Positions 1 to 12,411 of a DNA stretch of 64,000 bases are shown here, piece after piece. The stretch covers positions 27,005,633 through 27,069,632 of the forward strand of contig CAMGYJ010000009.1 of the NCBI GenBank assembly GCA_946122785.1. Direction: 5' to 3'. Below the pieces are notes generated by a model, which was not told where the DNA came from, did no database searches, and was given only the letters and a program-made list of their open reading frames with translations. Made by a program: the position numbers and the translations under genes. Numbering within the stretch: the first letter of the stretch is position 1; each line of letters begins with the position of its first letter. Source of the stretch: Linum tenue. Lineage: Eukaryota; Streptophyta; Magnoliopsida; Malpighiales; Linaceae.

Positions 1-137
1 CCTTCCCCCCATCCTTACTACTTTCTTTCCGATTACCATGAAGTTCAGCTGATCCCCTCCCCATTGAAACCCCCTCTTTCTTACTAATGCAGGTTCCTTA
101 CCAATCTGAATCCCGATAACTATCTTTTCCCTCTGAT

Positions 138-527
138 GTGTATTCGCTCGCCTTACCTAGCCCCAACCTTACCTCCGTTGAACCTTTTCTTAGTGTGGAG
201 TCTTTCCTTGACCTCTTTACTTCATCTGTAGTATCCCCTCCTGATGAATTTCATAGTGTTAGCCCCTTCCCTGAGTCCAACCCCAATATCGATAACTTCC
301 CTTCTACCTCGGAGACTAATCCTCTGGAAATTGTGGAGTATCGACCTTTTGGACAGGAGTATCTACAAGAGTGGCAAGAAGAACAAGATGTATCGCGCCT
401 CATTGAAATAAGTCTGACCTTCAGACAAATCTTAAAGCTTTCGATCAAAAATCCAGAGAATGAAGCCGACAATCAGATCAGAGCGATTTCCTTTGACAAA
501 AAGGAGAAGAAGGACATCAAGGACTAA
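138..527 (+). pseudogene. Remnant ORF, possibly the ORF1 tail of the adjoining LINE
   Basis: An open frame of 129 codons lies upstream of, and on the same strand as, the LINE endonuclease remnant. The protein is rich in Ser, Pro and acidic residues, ends in a Lys-rich tail, and shows no zinc knuckle or other domain I can name. Position and strand suggest the C-terminal part of LINE ORF1, but no sequence signature proves it. It could be a chance frame. Confidence 0.3.
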
Positions 528-660
528 ATTCTAGATGGAAGAACATCGCCTGGGACATCAAGGAGATGCCCCCCTCAACGCCTAGGAGAAGGAGGAAAAC
601 AACCCGCGCAAAAGAATACTTGGGAACCCACATGTCTTCTTATAAGACCTCTTATCCAAG

Positions 661-1975
661 ATGACTCATTCACTCTTTGTTTGGAATGTACGAGGATTGG
701 GTGCCCCAGATAAAAGGGCAAGAATAAAAGGGATTATCAAGTGAAACATACCATTGATCGTTGGAATAATAGAAACAAAGTGGAACACCTGCTCACAACA
801 ATTGATCATCTCAATTGGCGGTAGCAGATCCTCGAAGTGGGTGGCGAAAGATGCAGTTGCCTCTAAGGGCAGGATTGGAATCTTTTGGGAAATGTCAATT
901 TAATCGATACTTGGGAAGGAAAATTTTCTCTTGCCATTAGGCTACAACTAGTTGGTGGTAATGAGATTGTTGCTCTGATGGTAGTGTATGATCCACAGGA
1001 GAAGGACGACAAGCTAGCTTTCATTCAGGAATTGAATATGGTCTGTCAAAGTTATAAAATACCTCGTTGTATATTGGGGGATTTTAACTTGGTTCGATCA
1101 CAGGAAGACTGCAGAGGCATTCTTAGGAACTATGAAATAATGATGGAATTCTACAATATGATCCTGCTTGACTTACCACTTAAGGGGGCTTTGTATACTT
1201 GGAGTAGTGGTGGAACCAATGCATCAGTTTCTTGTATCAACAGAGCATTGGTCAACCCCAACTTTAAAGATGATTTTGTACCATGACCCTTGATAGCTCT
1301 TGAAAGGGTGGAATCATATCACAACCCAATTATGCTTCGTTGGGGCACTGCAGAACGAATTAATCGTCCATGGAAGTTAGAAAATATGTGGCTCGAGGAA
1401 CAAACCTTCTTCCAACACTTGGTTGGATGGTGGAGTATCCCAGTGAATGGTTCAGGGCATCTATTTAGGGTTGGTCAAAGATTGAGAAATAAAAAATCTC
1501 TTATTGAGGAGTGGAATGTGGAGTGTTTTTGAAAAATTGAAAGGAAAATTGCAGACCTACTAGGTAGGATAAAGATAATTGACAGAATGGAAGAACAAGG
1601 TCCTATATTAGAGCCAACCAACATTGAGAGAAGTTGGTGAAATGTGAATTGGATAGAACACTTCTTATGGAGGAGATTTCATGGAGACAAAAATCTAGAA
1701 CGTTGTGGCTTAATGTCGGAGATAAGAACACTGGGTATTTTCATCGTGCGGCAAAGAACAATAGAAGAAGAAATATTGTGATGAACTTGAAGGTGGAAAG
1801 AAGAATAATTGAAGACAAAGAAGAGCTGAAGTAGGCCTTTGCCACACACTTTTGCAACATATTCAAAGAAGGAAACACCAACAGACCCTTCCCATTGGGA
1901 CTGATCAATGCACAAGAAAATTACCAGCTCACAGTTCCCTTTACAGAAGCGAAGGTATGGAAAGCAATTTGCTCA
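661..1975 (+). pseudogene. LINE ORF2 remnant: endonuclease domain and linker, truncated
   Basis: The start at 661 reads MTHSLFVWNVRGLGAPDKRA, the classic N-terminus of plant L1-type ORF2 endonucleases (the WNVRG motif). Around 1074 the frame gives ILGDFN, the endonuclease catalytic motif, and near 1195 YTWSSGG. Further down (1634-1834) WLNVGDKNTGYFHRAAKNNR is the usual linker before reverse transcriptase. The frame is broken by several stops (for example near 742 and at 1284) and frameshifts. Near 1975 the sequence stops resembling LINE just where the reverse-transcriptase fingers (DKALPD) begin. The reverse transcriptase, RNase H and poly(A) are absent. It is dead and older than LINE-B. Confidence 0.8.
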
Positions 1976-2262
1976 TGTAATGGTGACAAGGCTTTACCGG
2001 ACTCAAAATAAATCTCAACAAGAACCCAGAAATCAAGTAATTAGCAGAAAAGAAAGAACACCAGGAATTTTTAATGAGGTTCCCCAAGCTACGGGTCAGT
2101 CTTCGTCCTAGAATCAGTACCCACTGATTTCTAGGAGACTCTTTTTATTTCGATTTTCTCCTATCAAACAATCTACACAATGACTCAAAGAAAGAAAAAA
2201 ATACAAGAAGTTGAGCAAAAGAAATTGTGAAAACCAAACCATAACAAATCCCGTTGTTATAG

Positions 2263-3669
2263 TGACAGGCCAAAACACAACACCAAACTGCGACCAAGTG
2301 TAATCGCAGTCCGGGAATGCAGTAACAGGCAAGTTATATTATCAACCCGGGGTCTAGATCTACTGCTTACTCCGTGATTCTCTATTATCTAGCAAACTAA
2401 TTCGAGTGATTGTTGTTAAAGCTAAAGCAGTAAGAAAGCAGTAAATTGTTCGGTTTTCAAAGTCAGGAAAGAGTCACTCGGGATTGAGTCCCCCTAGCCC
2501 CTTAGTTAGGTTCAATTGTAATTCCCCTGGGTTGATTTACTGTTGATTAGACTGCGGAAGCTCCGACAGTAGCTTGGAATCTCTTAAGCTGACCAAGCCC
2601 TCTCAGTCTAGCTACCCGGCAGACGACTAGTCTTCACCGGGATAGAAAGCTGAGGCTATGAACACAGAACTCCACTACTGGAATTGAATTCCAGTACAAA
2701 GCAGTAAACTGGCTAACTCTCGTATAGCCAATCTCCTACTATCGAATGAAGAGGCTCTAACAACCTAATCAGATTCTATCTATCTCAGGTTGCAGCAGAA
2801 ATCGAGAAAAGCTGATCAGACTCAAATCAATTCAATAAACATGCATCATTCGATTAAAATCAAACAGTAATATCATCCCAAGTTATTACAATCAAATCCC
2901 TAACACAAGGAACTAGGGTTCTTCATACCCAAGTGAGAGAAGGGATCTACTCCATAGAGAGAGAAGAGAAAACAGTAATCGGAGTAGTCATACTCATAAT
3001 GATGAGGAAAATCTGCTCCGGGATGATGGTTTCCACTCCTATGACGATCTCCAAGCTCGATTCGACGAAACCCAGCTCCGAGATAGCTTTTAGGATGTGT
3101 TCTTCGCACTTTCTCTCTCTAGGGCTCTGTTCTCGCTCTGAAAACTCGATCCTCCCACTTTTGGCTCGGAATAGGCTCTAAAACCAGGATTCCCCGACTC
3201 GCACGGCCGTGCCGATCACCCACTTGGCCGTGCAGCTCAAAACGCGGCGCATCAATTAGTCGACCTTCAGCCATCTCACACGGCCAGGGTTGCACGGCCG
3301 TGTGAGGAATCCAGCCTGCCCGTGCTCGGCCTCGGCAGAAATCACACGGCCAGGGCGCTCAACGGCACGGCCGTGTGAGAAGTCTGGCCTGCCCGTGCAT
3401 GCTCTCGCAGAATTACGCACGGCCTGGATTGCACTGCGCACGGCCGTGCGATGCCATGGTCTGCCCGTGCAGCTTCCTTGAAATTTCGCCATTCGTCCGA
3501 TCTTCGTCCAATCGACCCCAGACTCGCTCCCAAGCCTCCATTCACGTACTAGGACCTGAAATATCACAAACAAGCACAACCTAGCATGAAATCGGCCTAA
3601 AACACGAGAATCAACACCTCAAACGGTGTAAGAACGAGGGTAAAAACATGTGTAAATAACGGTCTATCA
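2263..3669 (-). repeat. 3' LTR of element A
   Basis: This 1,407-bp copy matches 8239-9658 almost throughout. It holds four exact copies of the 10-bp palindrome CACGGCCGTG (3202, 3293, 3366, 3439) plus half-sites. Short frames on both strands inside it recur in all related LTR copies and are not genes. Confidence 0.93.
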
Positions 3670-3684
3670 AACTCCCCCACACTT
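3670..3684 (-). other. Polypurine tract of element A
   Basis: On the minus strand this reads AAGTGTGGGGGAGTT directly before the LTR start TGATAG. That is the usual place for the plus-strand primer of reverse transcription. Elements B and C have almost the same tract. Confidence 0.8.
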
Positions 3685-5323
3685 AACCGTTTGCTTGTCC
3701 CCAAGCAAACCAAGTCAGACACCAGGTAAGCTTACATATTTCAATCAACCAACATTGGGGACAAGTCATAAAGGCACAGAACACGTGAATCGTACTGGTT
3801 TTCAAACATCCACACATGAACAACCTCAATAGCAACCTGGACAACCACCACAAAGAACATTCGAGTGCAGCAAATCGAGTAAAGGAAGAGTCTCCCTTCT
3901 GTTCACCAGCCAACCTAGACTTGACTCAACCACTCACTCAAAACAGTCAACTCATGCATCCAACTCAAGACATCAGAACAGAGACCGAGCAATCTAGGTC
4001 CTCACCGGGGTACAAGAGTATAAAGAATATGAAAATGAATCACTCACTCTCGACCAGTGGGGTCAGGACAATTTAATGCGAAAAATGCGCATGCTATTTC
4101 TCTCAATCCCTATCATCTCTTCACCATGATGGCAGCCTCTAAATGCTAGAGTTCACATATGGGGTGTCACCACTAACTAATCAGGAGGTCTTAGACACAG
4201 GTTCAAATGACTGGCTAGGGTCTTGGACATGGGGAAAAGGCCTTTTAAGTGGTGGAAGTATTCATAGCACAAGGTTCCACATTTCCAAACACACAATCAC
4301 AGTCAAACAAACCGGTATTTTCTTTCTGCTATTCTGCATTACTCAATATCTCAAGAGCACAAGAGCGAAGGAGGTATAAACATCAGCATTTCCAAGCCAG
4401 ACTACTAAGAAACACTACTTAATGGGCGTCATTCAGATTTTTGGTAGTGGCTCTCTTTTGCTTTAAATTTTTTCTTTGTTTTACTTTCATTTTTCTTTTC
4501 ATTTCTCAAGAGAGCCACCACTTCTGCACATTTTTCAAACACCTGCCCAACTTTTAAGCACTACCTCCAACACTCACATAAATTATAGCAGAAACAGCAG
4601 AGAATATGAAAAAACCACTCTGTGGAACCTTCTAAAAGATGCAACAAGGGTGATTTTTTTCGTTATAGACCAAAAGAAAGGATAACACACGGCTCAAAGG
4701 GGCTGACTAGGGGATATGACACATCAGGACAGTCAGTTTTGGGCGTGGGCTAATCCTATGCCCCCATCATCTTAGCTAGTGACAACGTGAATGCTACACA
4801 TCATGGAAGAGGGATCTATCGCACAAGAAAGAAACGAGCAGGCTCAAATCTCACATGGCTACCTATATGCTCTATCTCACATTCTGATACCCTGAACTAG
4901 ATGCATAAACGACTGTCAAGAACAAGTGATCAGATCAAGTCACAGTTGGCAAGCAAACAGTTGAAAAACTGAACCCCTACATCGTTCTACTGCACACTAG
5001 GCTCCAAGCAGCGGACTAGGCTCCAAGCACCCAAATATATATTCCAACCGATACAAAGCACCCCCCCACACTTAAGCATGACATTGCCCTCAATGGAGTA
5101 GAGGGAGAGATAAGGGGAACGATGTTACCGGATTGAAACACTACTGGGGACTGGAAGTGGACCAGTCAGCCGGACTAGCATCAGCAAAACACATTGGGTG
5201 ATAGAAACCATAGTTCCAAGTGGACAAACCGACAAAAACAAACGAAAGAAAACAAACCTTGGTGGGGTTGCCTCCCCACAAGCGCTTCTTTACCGTCTTT
5301 TAGCTGGACGCCAGTATGGATGC
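3685..5323 (-). other. Long gene-free 3' region of element A
   Basis: About 1.6 kb between the gag-protease stop and the polypurine tract. It has no long frame on either strand. It is homologous, in inverse orientation, to 32560-34393 of element B and so is a conserved part of the family. Just after the ORF stop it carries the conserved block GCGCTTGTGGGGAGGCAACC (minus strand, near 5265-5285), also seen in B and, with small changes, in C. Confidence 0.75.
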
Positions 5324-8095
5324 TCAGGGAAGTGTAGGATCAGGTGCCTTCAAGAGCGGATCCACATCGCTCTTGAGGTACAGCTTCAAATGGTGGCCAT
5401 GCACGCGACGAATGTGACCACCAGCATTTTCCAGCTCGACTTGGCCATCCGGTAAGATGCAAGCGAGTGAATACTCGGATGGCCAAGGTGGGGGCGGGAC
5501 CAGCTCATAGTGGTCTCCGGCTTTCTTTCGAGCAGGCTTAGCTGCCTGCAGTTTCGGCCGCCACTCCTCCTTGATATGTATTTTTGGTGATGGAGTGGTC
5601 AGGAGTGGCGGCGAAGGTGTGGGAGGCGGGTCCTGCAAAATAGGCAGCACAGAAGGATACACGACAGACTCGTGCTCCTGGTGAGATACAACATGCAGAG
5701 GTAACGAAGCAGGTATAGAGTTAGCAACTGAAAACGTTATTCGCTCCTCACCATCCCTCAAAACTAAGGTCCGATCATGCACATCTATGAGGGCCTTGGC
5801 GGTGGCCAGGAAAGGCCTTCCCAGTATCAATGGCACATTCACATCCTCATTTATGTCCAAAATCACAAAATCAACAGGATAATTGAATTTGCCAACCTTA
5901 ACCAGAAGGTCTTCCACTATGCCCCTAGGATGCACTACAGATCGGTCTGCTAATTGAAGGCTCATCCTAGTAGCACGGGGTTCACCTAGGCCTAGTTTCT
6001 TAAACAGTTTATATGGCATGACATTTATACTAGCACCTAAATCCGCCAAGGACCTCTCTACATGCAAATTCTCAATAGAGCACGGGATAGTAAAACTACC
6101 TGGGTCCTTCTGTTTCTGCGGAAGCTTGTTCTGCAGAATGGCCGAGCACTCCTCGCTGAGCTCCACAGTGGTCAGCTCGCTCAGCTTCTGCTTCTTTGAG
6201 AGAAGATCCTTCAGGAACTTCGCATACTTAGGCATTTGAGATAGTGCCTCCAGGAAAGGCACTTGGACATTCAGCTTCCTAAGCATGGCCATGAAGTTCT
6301 CGAACTCTGCATCAAGCCGATCTCTGTGCAACCGAGTAGGGAAGGGGAGTTTCGGGATATACTCCTTCACTACCGGTTGCGGCTTAGGTGCAGGCACCTC
6401 AACCTCCTTCTCTACTTCTTCTTCAGCTGCTGGAGATGCCGAGGTAGGGGCCTCCCTCTCCTATTCCCGAACAGGTGGATCAACAGTCATCTTGCCACTC
6501 CTAGTCATGATTGCATTGCAGTGCTCATTCGGTGTCGGCAGATGAGGGATGGTCTGCCCGGGTAGAGTACCGGGAGCCCTTTGAGCCACTGCCTGAGCCA
6601 CGCTCCCCAGCTGGGTCTGGATATCCTGCAAGACAGCCTGTGTGTTCCTCTGACCAGCTTCAAGAGCCAGGAATTTTCCCGAGGCCTTCTCCATGAACTG
6701 CTCAATGGTGTTGAATTTCTGAGCACTAGAACTGGCGAGAGACCCCACCAAGTCCCGCAGTTCAGCCATCTGATCATTCTGCACTGGGGCAGCAGGGGCT
6801 GCACCTAGCTGCTGGAAAGGTCGCGGTTGTGAATGAGCAGCATGCCCTTGCATGGGCTGATAAAGAGACTGTTGTTGCTGCTGGAATGGCCCCTGTCTGG
6901 GCTGATATGGTGGCCTCTGGAAACCCGGCGGTCCCTGGGGGACTGGTGGTCTGGAATTTGCCCCACCCCAGGAGAAGTTAGGATGCTGGCGCCACCCCTC
7001 ATTGTACGTGTTGCTGTAGGGGTCATTGCGCCGGACATTATTGATGAAGTTCACCTGCTCCTGGGGTGTGGTTGATTCCTTCATCGCCTGGCAATCTTCC
7101 ACCGTGTGATGGGTGCTTTCGCACCAGTGGCAGAGCATCGCCTGCTGCTGTCTGGTCCCTGGAATCATCCCGGAACGATCGATAGCTGAAACCAGCTTCG
7201 ATACTACCTACACCAAATCAGAGGGATGGGCTCCCACAGAATGTACACCTCGGCTGGGTGCTCGTCTCGACCTCCTGGCAGTGCCCCAGTCGTACCCGTT
7301 CTCCGCCATCTCCTCAAAGAGTTGATTCAGCTGTGGCGGGGTTTTTGTCAGCATGTTCCCGCCACAAACCGAATCAATCAGCTGCTTGTCCTCCGGGAAG
7401 AGGGCGTGATAGAAGGTGCCCACCTTGAATGCATCATTGAAACCATGATTGGGACACCTGAGAAAGAGACTGGTGTACCTCTCCCAAGCATCCCTGATGG
7501 TCTCATCCTCATCCTGAGCAAAATGTGTAATTTGCTTCTGCAGGTCAGCTGTCTTGGATGGAGGATGGTAGCGGGTGAGGAACTTGTCCGCCAGGTTGGC
7601 GAACGTGGTGATGGAGCCCGGAGGTCGAGTGTCTAGCCACTCCTTGGCCTGCCCCTCCAGAGTGAATGGGAAGTACCTCAGCTGGATGGCATCCGCTGGT
7701 ACCCCATTGATCTTGATTCCATCGATGAGCTCGTGGAATCGCCTGAGATGTGATCGGGGGCACTCTCCCTCCTTACCACGGAACACTACTGAACCGCGCA
7801 GCATGGTGATTACTGATGTGCTCACCTCAAAATTGTTGGCTGGGACATGAGGGTGTTGAATGGGTGACCTCATGTCTGCAGCCCTAGCGGTCCAGTAGGA
7901 TCCCATGGTCTGCTCCTCCGAGATCACATCACGGTTCTCTGGATCAGCCATCTCGCCTTCTTCTTCTTCTAACTGCAGCTGTGATAGCTCCTCCTCCGCA
8001 GCCAGTCGTGCCTTTAGAGCCCGCTTGAAGTTCCTGCAAGTTCGTTCAAGCTCCTGGTCTAATGGTAGTAGATCTCCCGACTGGCTACGGGTCAT
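5324..8095 (-). pseudogene. Gag-protease polyprotein of element A, two nonsense codons
   Basis: One frame of 924 codons starts MTRSQSGDLLPLDQELERTC. Residues about 98-265 are a Retrotrans_gag domain (KEWLDTRPPGSITTF, AWERYTSLFLRCPNHGF). A CCHC zinc knuckle (CHWCESTHHTVEDC) follows, then a Gln/Pro-rich stretch. Near residue 684 comes a retropepsin-like active site (LADLGASINVMPYKLF), with ILGRPFLATAKALIDV about 75 residues later. The tail (ILPDGQVE...RRVHGHHLKLYL, near 890) resembles the extreme C-terminus of gypsy integrase. The region between, normally reverse transcriptase to integrase core, is missing. TAG stops at 7208-7210 and 6461-6463 each face CAG in element B, so the gene is dead here. 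Confidence 0.88.
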
Positions 8096-8214
8096 GCACT
8101 ACCTGCACACAGTCAGCAGAAACAACCCGTGAAGGCACACAGGTGGAAGAGAAAAATGCAATAAAGAAAGAGCTAGAGTAACAAATTCTCACGTTTCCCC
8201 AATAACCTAGAGGG

Positions 8215-8232
8215 TCCCCGGCAACGGCGCCA
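8215..8232 (-). other. Primer-binding site of element A (tRNA-Asp)
   Basis: The plus strand reads TCCCCGGCAACGGCGCCA, identical to the 3' end of plant tRNA-Asp including CCA. On the minus strand it lies six bases after the 5' LTR end. tRNA-Asp priming is typical of Athila/Tat elements. Confidence 0.88.
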
Positions 8233-8238
8233 AAAACT

Positions 8239-9658
8239 TGACAGGCCAAAACACAACACCAAACTGCGACCAAGTGTAATCGCAGTCCGGGAATGCAGTA
8301 ACAGGCAAGTTATATTATCAACCCGGGGTCTAGATCTACTGCTTACTCCGTGATTCTCTATTATCTAGCAAACTAATTCGAGTGATTGTTGTTAAAGCTA
8401 AAGCAGTAAGAAAGCAGTAAATTGTTCGGTTTTCAAAGTCAGGAAAGAGTCACTCGGGATTGAGTCCCCCTAGCCCCTTAGTTAGGTTCAATTGTAATTC
8501 CCCTGGGTTGATTTACTGTTGATTAGACTGCGGAAGCTCCGACAGTAGCTTGGAATCTCTTAAGCTGACCAAGCCCTCTCAGTCTAGCTACCCGGCAGAC
8601 GACTAGTCTTCACCGGGATAGAAAGCTGAAGCAATAAGCACAGAACTCTACTACTGGAATTGAATTCCAGTACAAAGCAGTAAAATGGCTAACTCTCGTA
8701 TAGCCGATCTCCTACTATCGAATGAAGAGACTCTAACAACCTAATCAGATTCTATTTATCTCAGGTTGCAGCAGAAATCGAGAAAAGCTGATCAGACTCA
8801 AATCAATTCAATAAACATGCATCATTCGATTAAAATCAAACAGTACTATCATCCCAAGTCATTACAATCAAATCCCTAACACCAGGAACTAGGGTTCTTC
8901 ATACCCAAGTGAGAGAAGGGTTCTACTCCATAGAGAGAGAAGAGAAAACAGTAATCGGAGTAGTCATACTCATAACGATGAGGAAAATCTGCTCCGGGAT
9001 GATGATTTCCACTCCTATGACGATCTCCAAGCTCGATTCAACGAAACCCAGCTCCGAGATAGCTTCTAGGATGTGTTCTTCGCACTTTCTCTCTCTAGGG
9101 CTCTGTTATCGCTCTGAAAACTCGATCCTCCCACTTTTGGCTCGGAATAGGCTCTAAAACCAGGATTCCCCGACTCGCACGGCCAGGCCGCACGGCCGTG
9201 CCGATCACCCACTTGGCCGTGTAGCTCAAAACGCGGCGCATCAATTAGTCGACCTTCAGCCATCTCACACGACCAGGGTTGCACGGCCGTGTGAGGAATC
9301 TAGCCTGCCCGTGCTCGGCCTCGGCAGAAATCACACAGCCAGGGCGCTCAATGGCACGGCCGTGTGCGAAGTCTGGCCTGCCCGTGTATGCTCTCGCAGA
9401 ATTACGCACGGCCTGGATTGTACTGCGCACGGCCGTGCGATGCCATGGTCTGCCCGTGCAGCTTCCTTGAAATCTCGCCATTCGTCCGATCTTCGTCCAA
9501 TCGACCCCAGACTCGCTCCCAAGCCTCCATTCACGTACTAGGACCTGAAATATCACAAACAAGCACAACCTAGCGTGAAATCGGCCTAAAACACGAGAAT
9601 CAACACCTCAAACGGTGTAAGAACGAGGGTAAAAACATGTGTAAATAACGGTCTATCA
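8239..9658 (-). repeat. 5' LTR of element A
   Basis: This 1,420-bp copy pairs with 2263-3669. CACGGCCGTG palindromes lie at 9191, 9282, 9355 and 9428. The extra length against the partner is mostly a short insertion near 9181-9190. The right border is fixed by the TSD TATAG. Confidence 0.93.
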
Positions 9659-9663
9659 TATAG

Positions 9664-9956
9664 CCTTGACAATTTAGAACCTTTGCCTCTAAACTTGTCA
9701 AACCCTGCACAACCCCAAAGCCCTATACCGCTTTCCGTTACAAAGTTTTTTTCTAACTTACGTACAGAACATGTAATATAAATAGCCAAAAAACAAAGAC
9801 GTTGTAGCTCTTCTTTGTAAGGAAGGTAAGATCAATTTGTTGCCGAAATCAAGCTTTATCCTTTTCTGATTGCTTCCTTTTATAATCTCGTTAAATAAGG
9901 AATCTTAGTCTTGAATTGCAATCTTCAAATTTAATAACTTGGCAATTCGACCAACA
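9664..9956 (-). repeat. Ty1/copia LTR, split by element A
   Basis: On the minus strand the LTR begins TGTTGGTCGAATTGCC at 9956, directly after a polypurine tract (GGTTTAGGGGGAGAT, 9957-9971). A TATA-like block (TATTTATATTAC) lies near 9773-9788. The LTR runs into the TATAG duplication and resumes left of element A at 2262. Its other end lies somewhere in about 2100-2200 and could not be fixed. It is not related to the gypsy LTRs. Confidence 0.62.
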
Positions 9957-10995
9957 ATCTCCCCCTAAACCAAAGATTGCAATTTTCCTTGACATGTTGA
10001 GAAGATGAACAACTTGGAGGTGGAACAAAGAGGTTATAACAAACTCCCCCTAATACCGTTACAAAACAGTAGAACCAGCAGGAGTATCTCCCCCTCAATT
10101 TTCAATCTCCTCATCAAACAGTCACATCTAAACCAAAGTATACATAATCGTATTCCAAGACTCAACCCAGCAAAGAACAAAAAGGACTGTAGAGAGCAAC
10201 TAAAAAACTGACTTCCAACTGAATTGAACTACTTGGAAGGTTCACATGCACTACACATATGCAAACCTGTATTAAAAGTTCATGCTCCTTTAATTTGGAA
10301 GAGACCTCTAATCAAAATGATTAGGAAGACACGAAATAAGCCTGATGCATAAAATTGAGGTTCAAAGCAAGAAAAGATATGCCAAACGAACACTGTAACC
10401 AAAATGGCAGATACTACAAAAGACTCTACTAAAAGATCATTATAAGCATAAGCGATCATCTATCAACCAACTAGACCAACAAGAGCCTTACCTCCATAAA
10501 GATAAAAGAAAAATGTCTTTCCCATCAAGTGGTGGGAGCATCCACCGGTGAGAAACCAAAGGCCATCTATAGCTCCCAAAAAAATGAAAAATTAGACATT
10601 AGATTTCTTTCGAACCCATATCTGTTTGAGCCTTGGGTTTCAGAGACGTGAATGCAAAGGAAAGGCCTGGTGGTAGTTGCTAATAACATGAGCACGTCAT
10701 AAGCAAGCAAACCATCTTACAGGACCAACCTGGTTATTATGATGAGAACTCTTAGGACCTGTGTTACTAGAGTTCTTGTCATTATGCACCCTGTTATGCT
10801 TATGTTTGTAGTTGTTTTTACGAATAGGATAATTTATCCTCCTAGATACAGCCGCTTGATCACTATACAAAGAAGAGTACTTCCTATGATCTAATAAATC
10901 ATGCAGGTGATCTCTATCTAACTTAACCAATTCATTCTCTCCCTTTAACTCAGCCATCTTGATTTGAACGATTTCTATCATTCTTTTAAGATCAA
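9957..10995 (-). pseudogene. Degenerate Ty1/copia internal region: gag tail and protease scar
   Basis: On the minus strand, 10981-10697 is a Lys/Asn/His-rich open stretch (MIEIVQIKMAELKGENELVK) like the coiled-coil end of copia gag. Near 10560-10510 a short frame reads WFLTGGCSHHLMGKTFFF, recognisably the copia protease block whose usual form is W-x-L-D-S-G-C-S-x-H-M-T-G; here the catalytic Asp-Ser is replaced by Thr-Gly. Integrase, reverse transcriptase and RNase H are missing before the 3' region with its repeated CTCCCCCT tracts (plus strand). The large gag and repeated purine tracts fit the SIRE/Maximus branch, which is a guess. Confidence 0.6.
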
Positions 10996-11616
10996 TGACT
11001 CGCTACGCGACAACACCAAACTGCGACCAAGTGTAATCGCAAAATGGAAATGCAGTATAGTGGGATCAAGTAATAAAAGTCAACCCGGGTTCTAGGTGAA
11101 TTTTAACTAAACCAGAAAGAAAACAACAAGTTGTTCGGTTTTTGAAGCAAGAGAAGAGTCACTCGGGGATGAGTCCCCCTAGCTCCTTAGTTAGGTTCAA
11201 GTTGAATTTAAACTACGGAAGATCCGAAAGTAGTTTGGAATCTCTTAAGCTGACCAAGCCCTCTTAGACAGACTATCCGGCAGACGACTAGCCTTCACCG
11301 GGATAGAATGCTAAGGCAATTAACACAGAACTCCACGACTGGAAATGGATTCCAGTACAAAGCAGTGAATTGACTGACTCTCGTACAATCAATTCACTAC
11401 TATCGATTGAAGAAGCTCTAACAACCTAATCAGATTCTATTTATCACATGTTGAAGCAGAAATCAAGAGAAGTTGATCATAATTCAATTGACTCAATAAA
11501 CACACTTCAATCGATAAAAATCAATCAATATATCATCCAAAAGTCATTACAATCAAGATTCCTAACACATGGAACTAGGGTTCTTCATACCAAAGTGAGA
11601 GAAAGGTCTACTCCAT

Positions 11617-11649
<33 letters not shown>

Positions 11650-12411
11650 CATAAATCAAAGCAGTCATACTCATAGAGATGGGAATAATCAGCTCTGGGA
11701 TGTCAATCTTCACTTATAGAGATGCAATATGGGCTTCAATGGTGAGAAATCCACTCCAAATAGCTCTTAGGGTTTGTTCTTCGTCACTTTCTTTCTCTAG
11801 AACTCTGTTTTTGCTCCAAAAAGTCAAATCCCCTTACTTTGGTTCGTATCTGCCTATTTAACCCGACATTGGGCGAAACACGGTCGGGAACACGGTTTTG
11901 TTCTTCCCGTGTCCGCCCGTGTTTTGATCAGGTACCGTGGAAAACTTAAGTTGGAGGCAGGGGATTACACGATCGCTTCTCAAAACACGTTCGTGTCCAA
12001 TGATGACCATTGTAGTGTTCTTCTCCAGTCTTGCATGTGCTTTCCATTCTTCATCAGCCTTCACGATCCAACCCTCGGCATAAAATCCACGGGCGCGGCT
12101 CCTTGTGGGCACGGGCGTGTTCTTGCCCATGTTCTGCTCTCGAGACAAGAACACTCTCGCACTAAAAAGCATTGGCGTACCCCAGGTGAAACACGGCCAT
12201 GTCCTAGTCAGGGGACAATCGTGTTTTGCTCCAGCTTTGCCAAATGTCCTACAAATGACCTGAAACTCGTGTCTAAACCTTCATTCAATGACTAGGACTT
12301 GAAATGTGACAAAAGAGCACAACCTAGCGTAAAATAGGCCAAGGAAACACAAATTCGGGCCAAAATGGTTAAGAAACAACGGGGCAAACATGTGTAAATA
12401 CAACATTATCA
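10996..12411 (-). repeat. Gypsy LTR related to elements A, B and C (element truncated)
   Basis: The plus strand begins TGACTCGCTACGCGACAACACC, like element C's LTR edge, and then follows element A's LTR (AACTGCGACCAAGTGTAATCGC). It ends ...CATTATCA at 12411, followed by the family polypurine region. Between 11880 and 12240 it has many degenerate CACGG/CCGTG half-sites in place of the perfect palindromes of element A. An (AG)n microsatellite lies at 11617-11644. No partner LTR is in the window. Confidence 0.8.

Larger units (their letters stand above)
2263..9658 (-). mobile_element. Gypsy-type LTR element A (non-autonomous, gag-protease only), TSD TATAG
   Basis: A complete element of 7,396 bp bounded by the 5-bp duplication TATAG (2258-2262 and 9659-9663). 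On the minus strand it begins TGATAGACCG and ends GGCCTGTCA, so the LTRs have TG...CA ends. Order on the minus strand: 5' LTR (8239-9658), tRNA-Asp primer site, one long gag-protease frame with two stops, about 1.65 kb without a gene, polypurine tract, 3' LTR (2263-3669). There is no reverse transcriptase, RNase H or integrase core. Gag and protease wording (DLGASINVMPYKLF) and the tRNA-Asp site fit the Athila/Tat branch of Ty3/gypsy. It is inserted inside a copia LTR. Mobilisation in trans is inferred. Confidence 0.93.

Noticed and set aside
3256..3579. Frames of 60-107 codons inside the LTRs of A and B, on both strands
   Set aside because: They recur in every LTR copy with changes that ignore codon positions, overlap on both strands and encode only the palindrome repeats.
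8215..8232. A stretch identical to the 3' end of tRNA-Asp (also at 23934 and 31190)
   Set aside because: Only 18 bases match and no cloverleaf precedes them; the place next to an LTR makes each a primer-binding site, not a tRNA gene.
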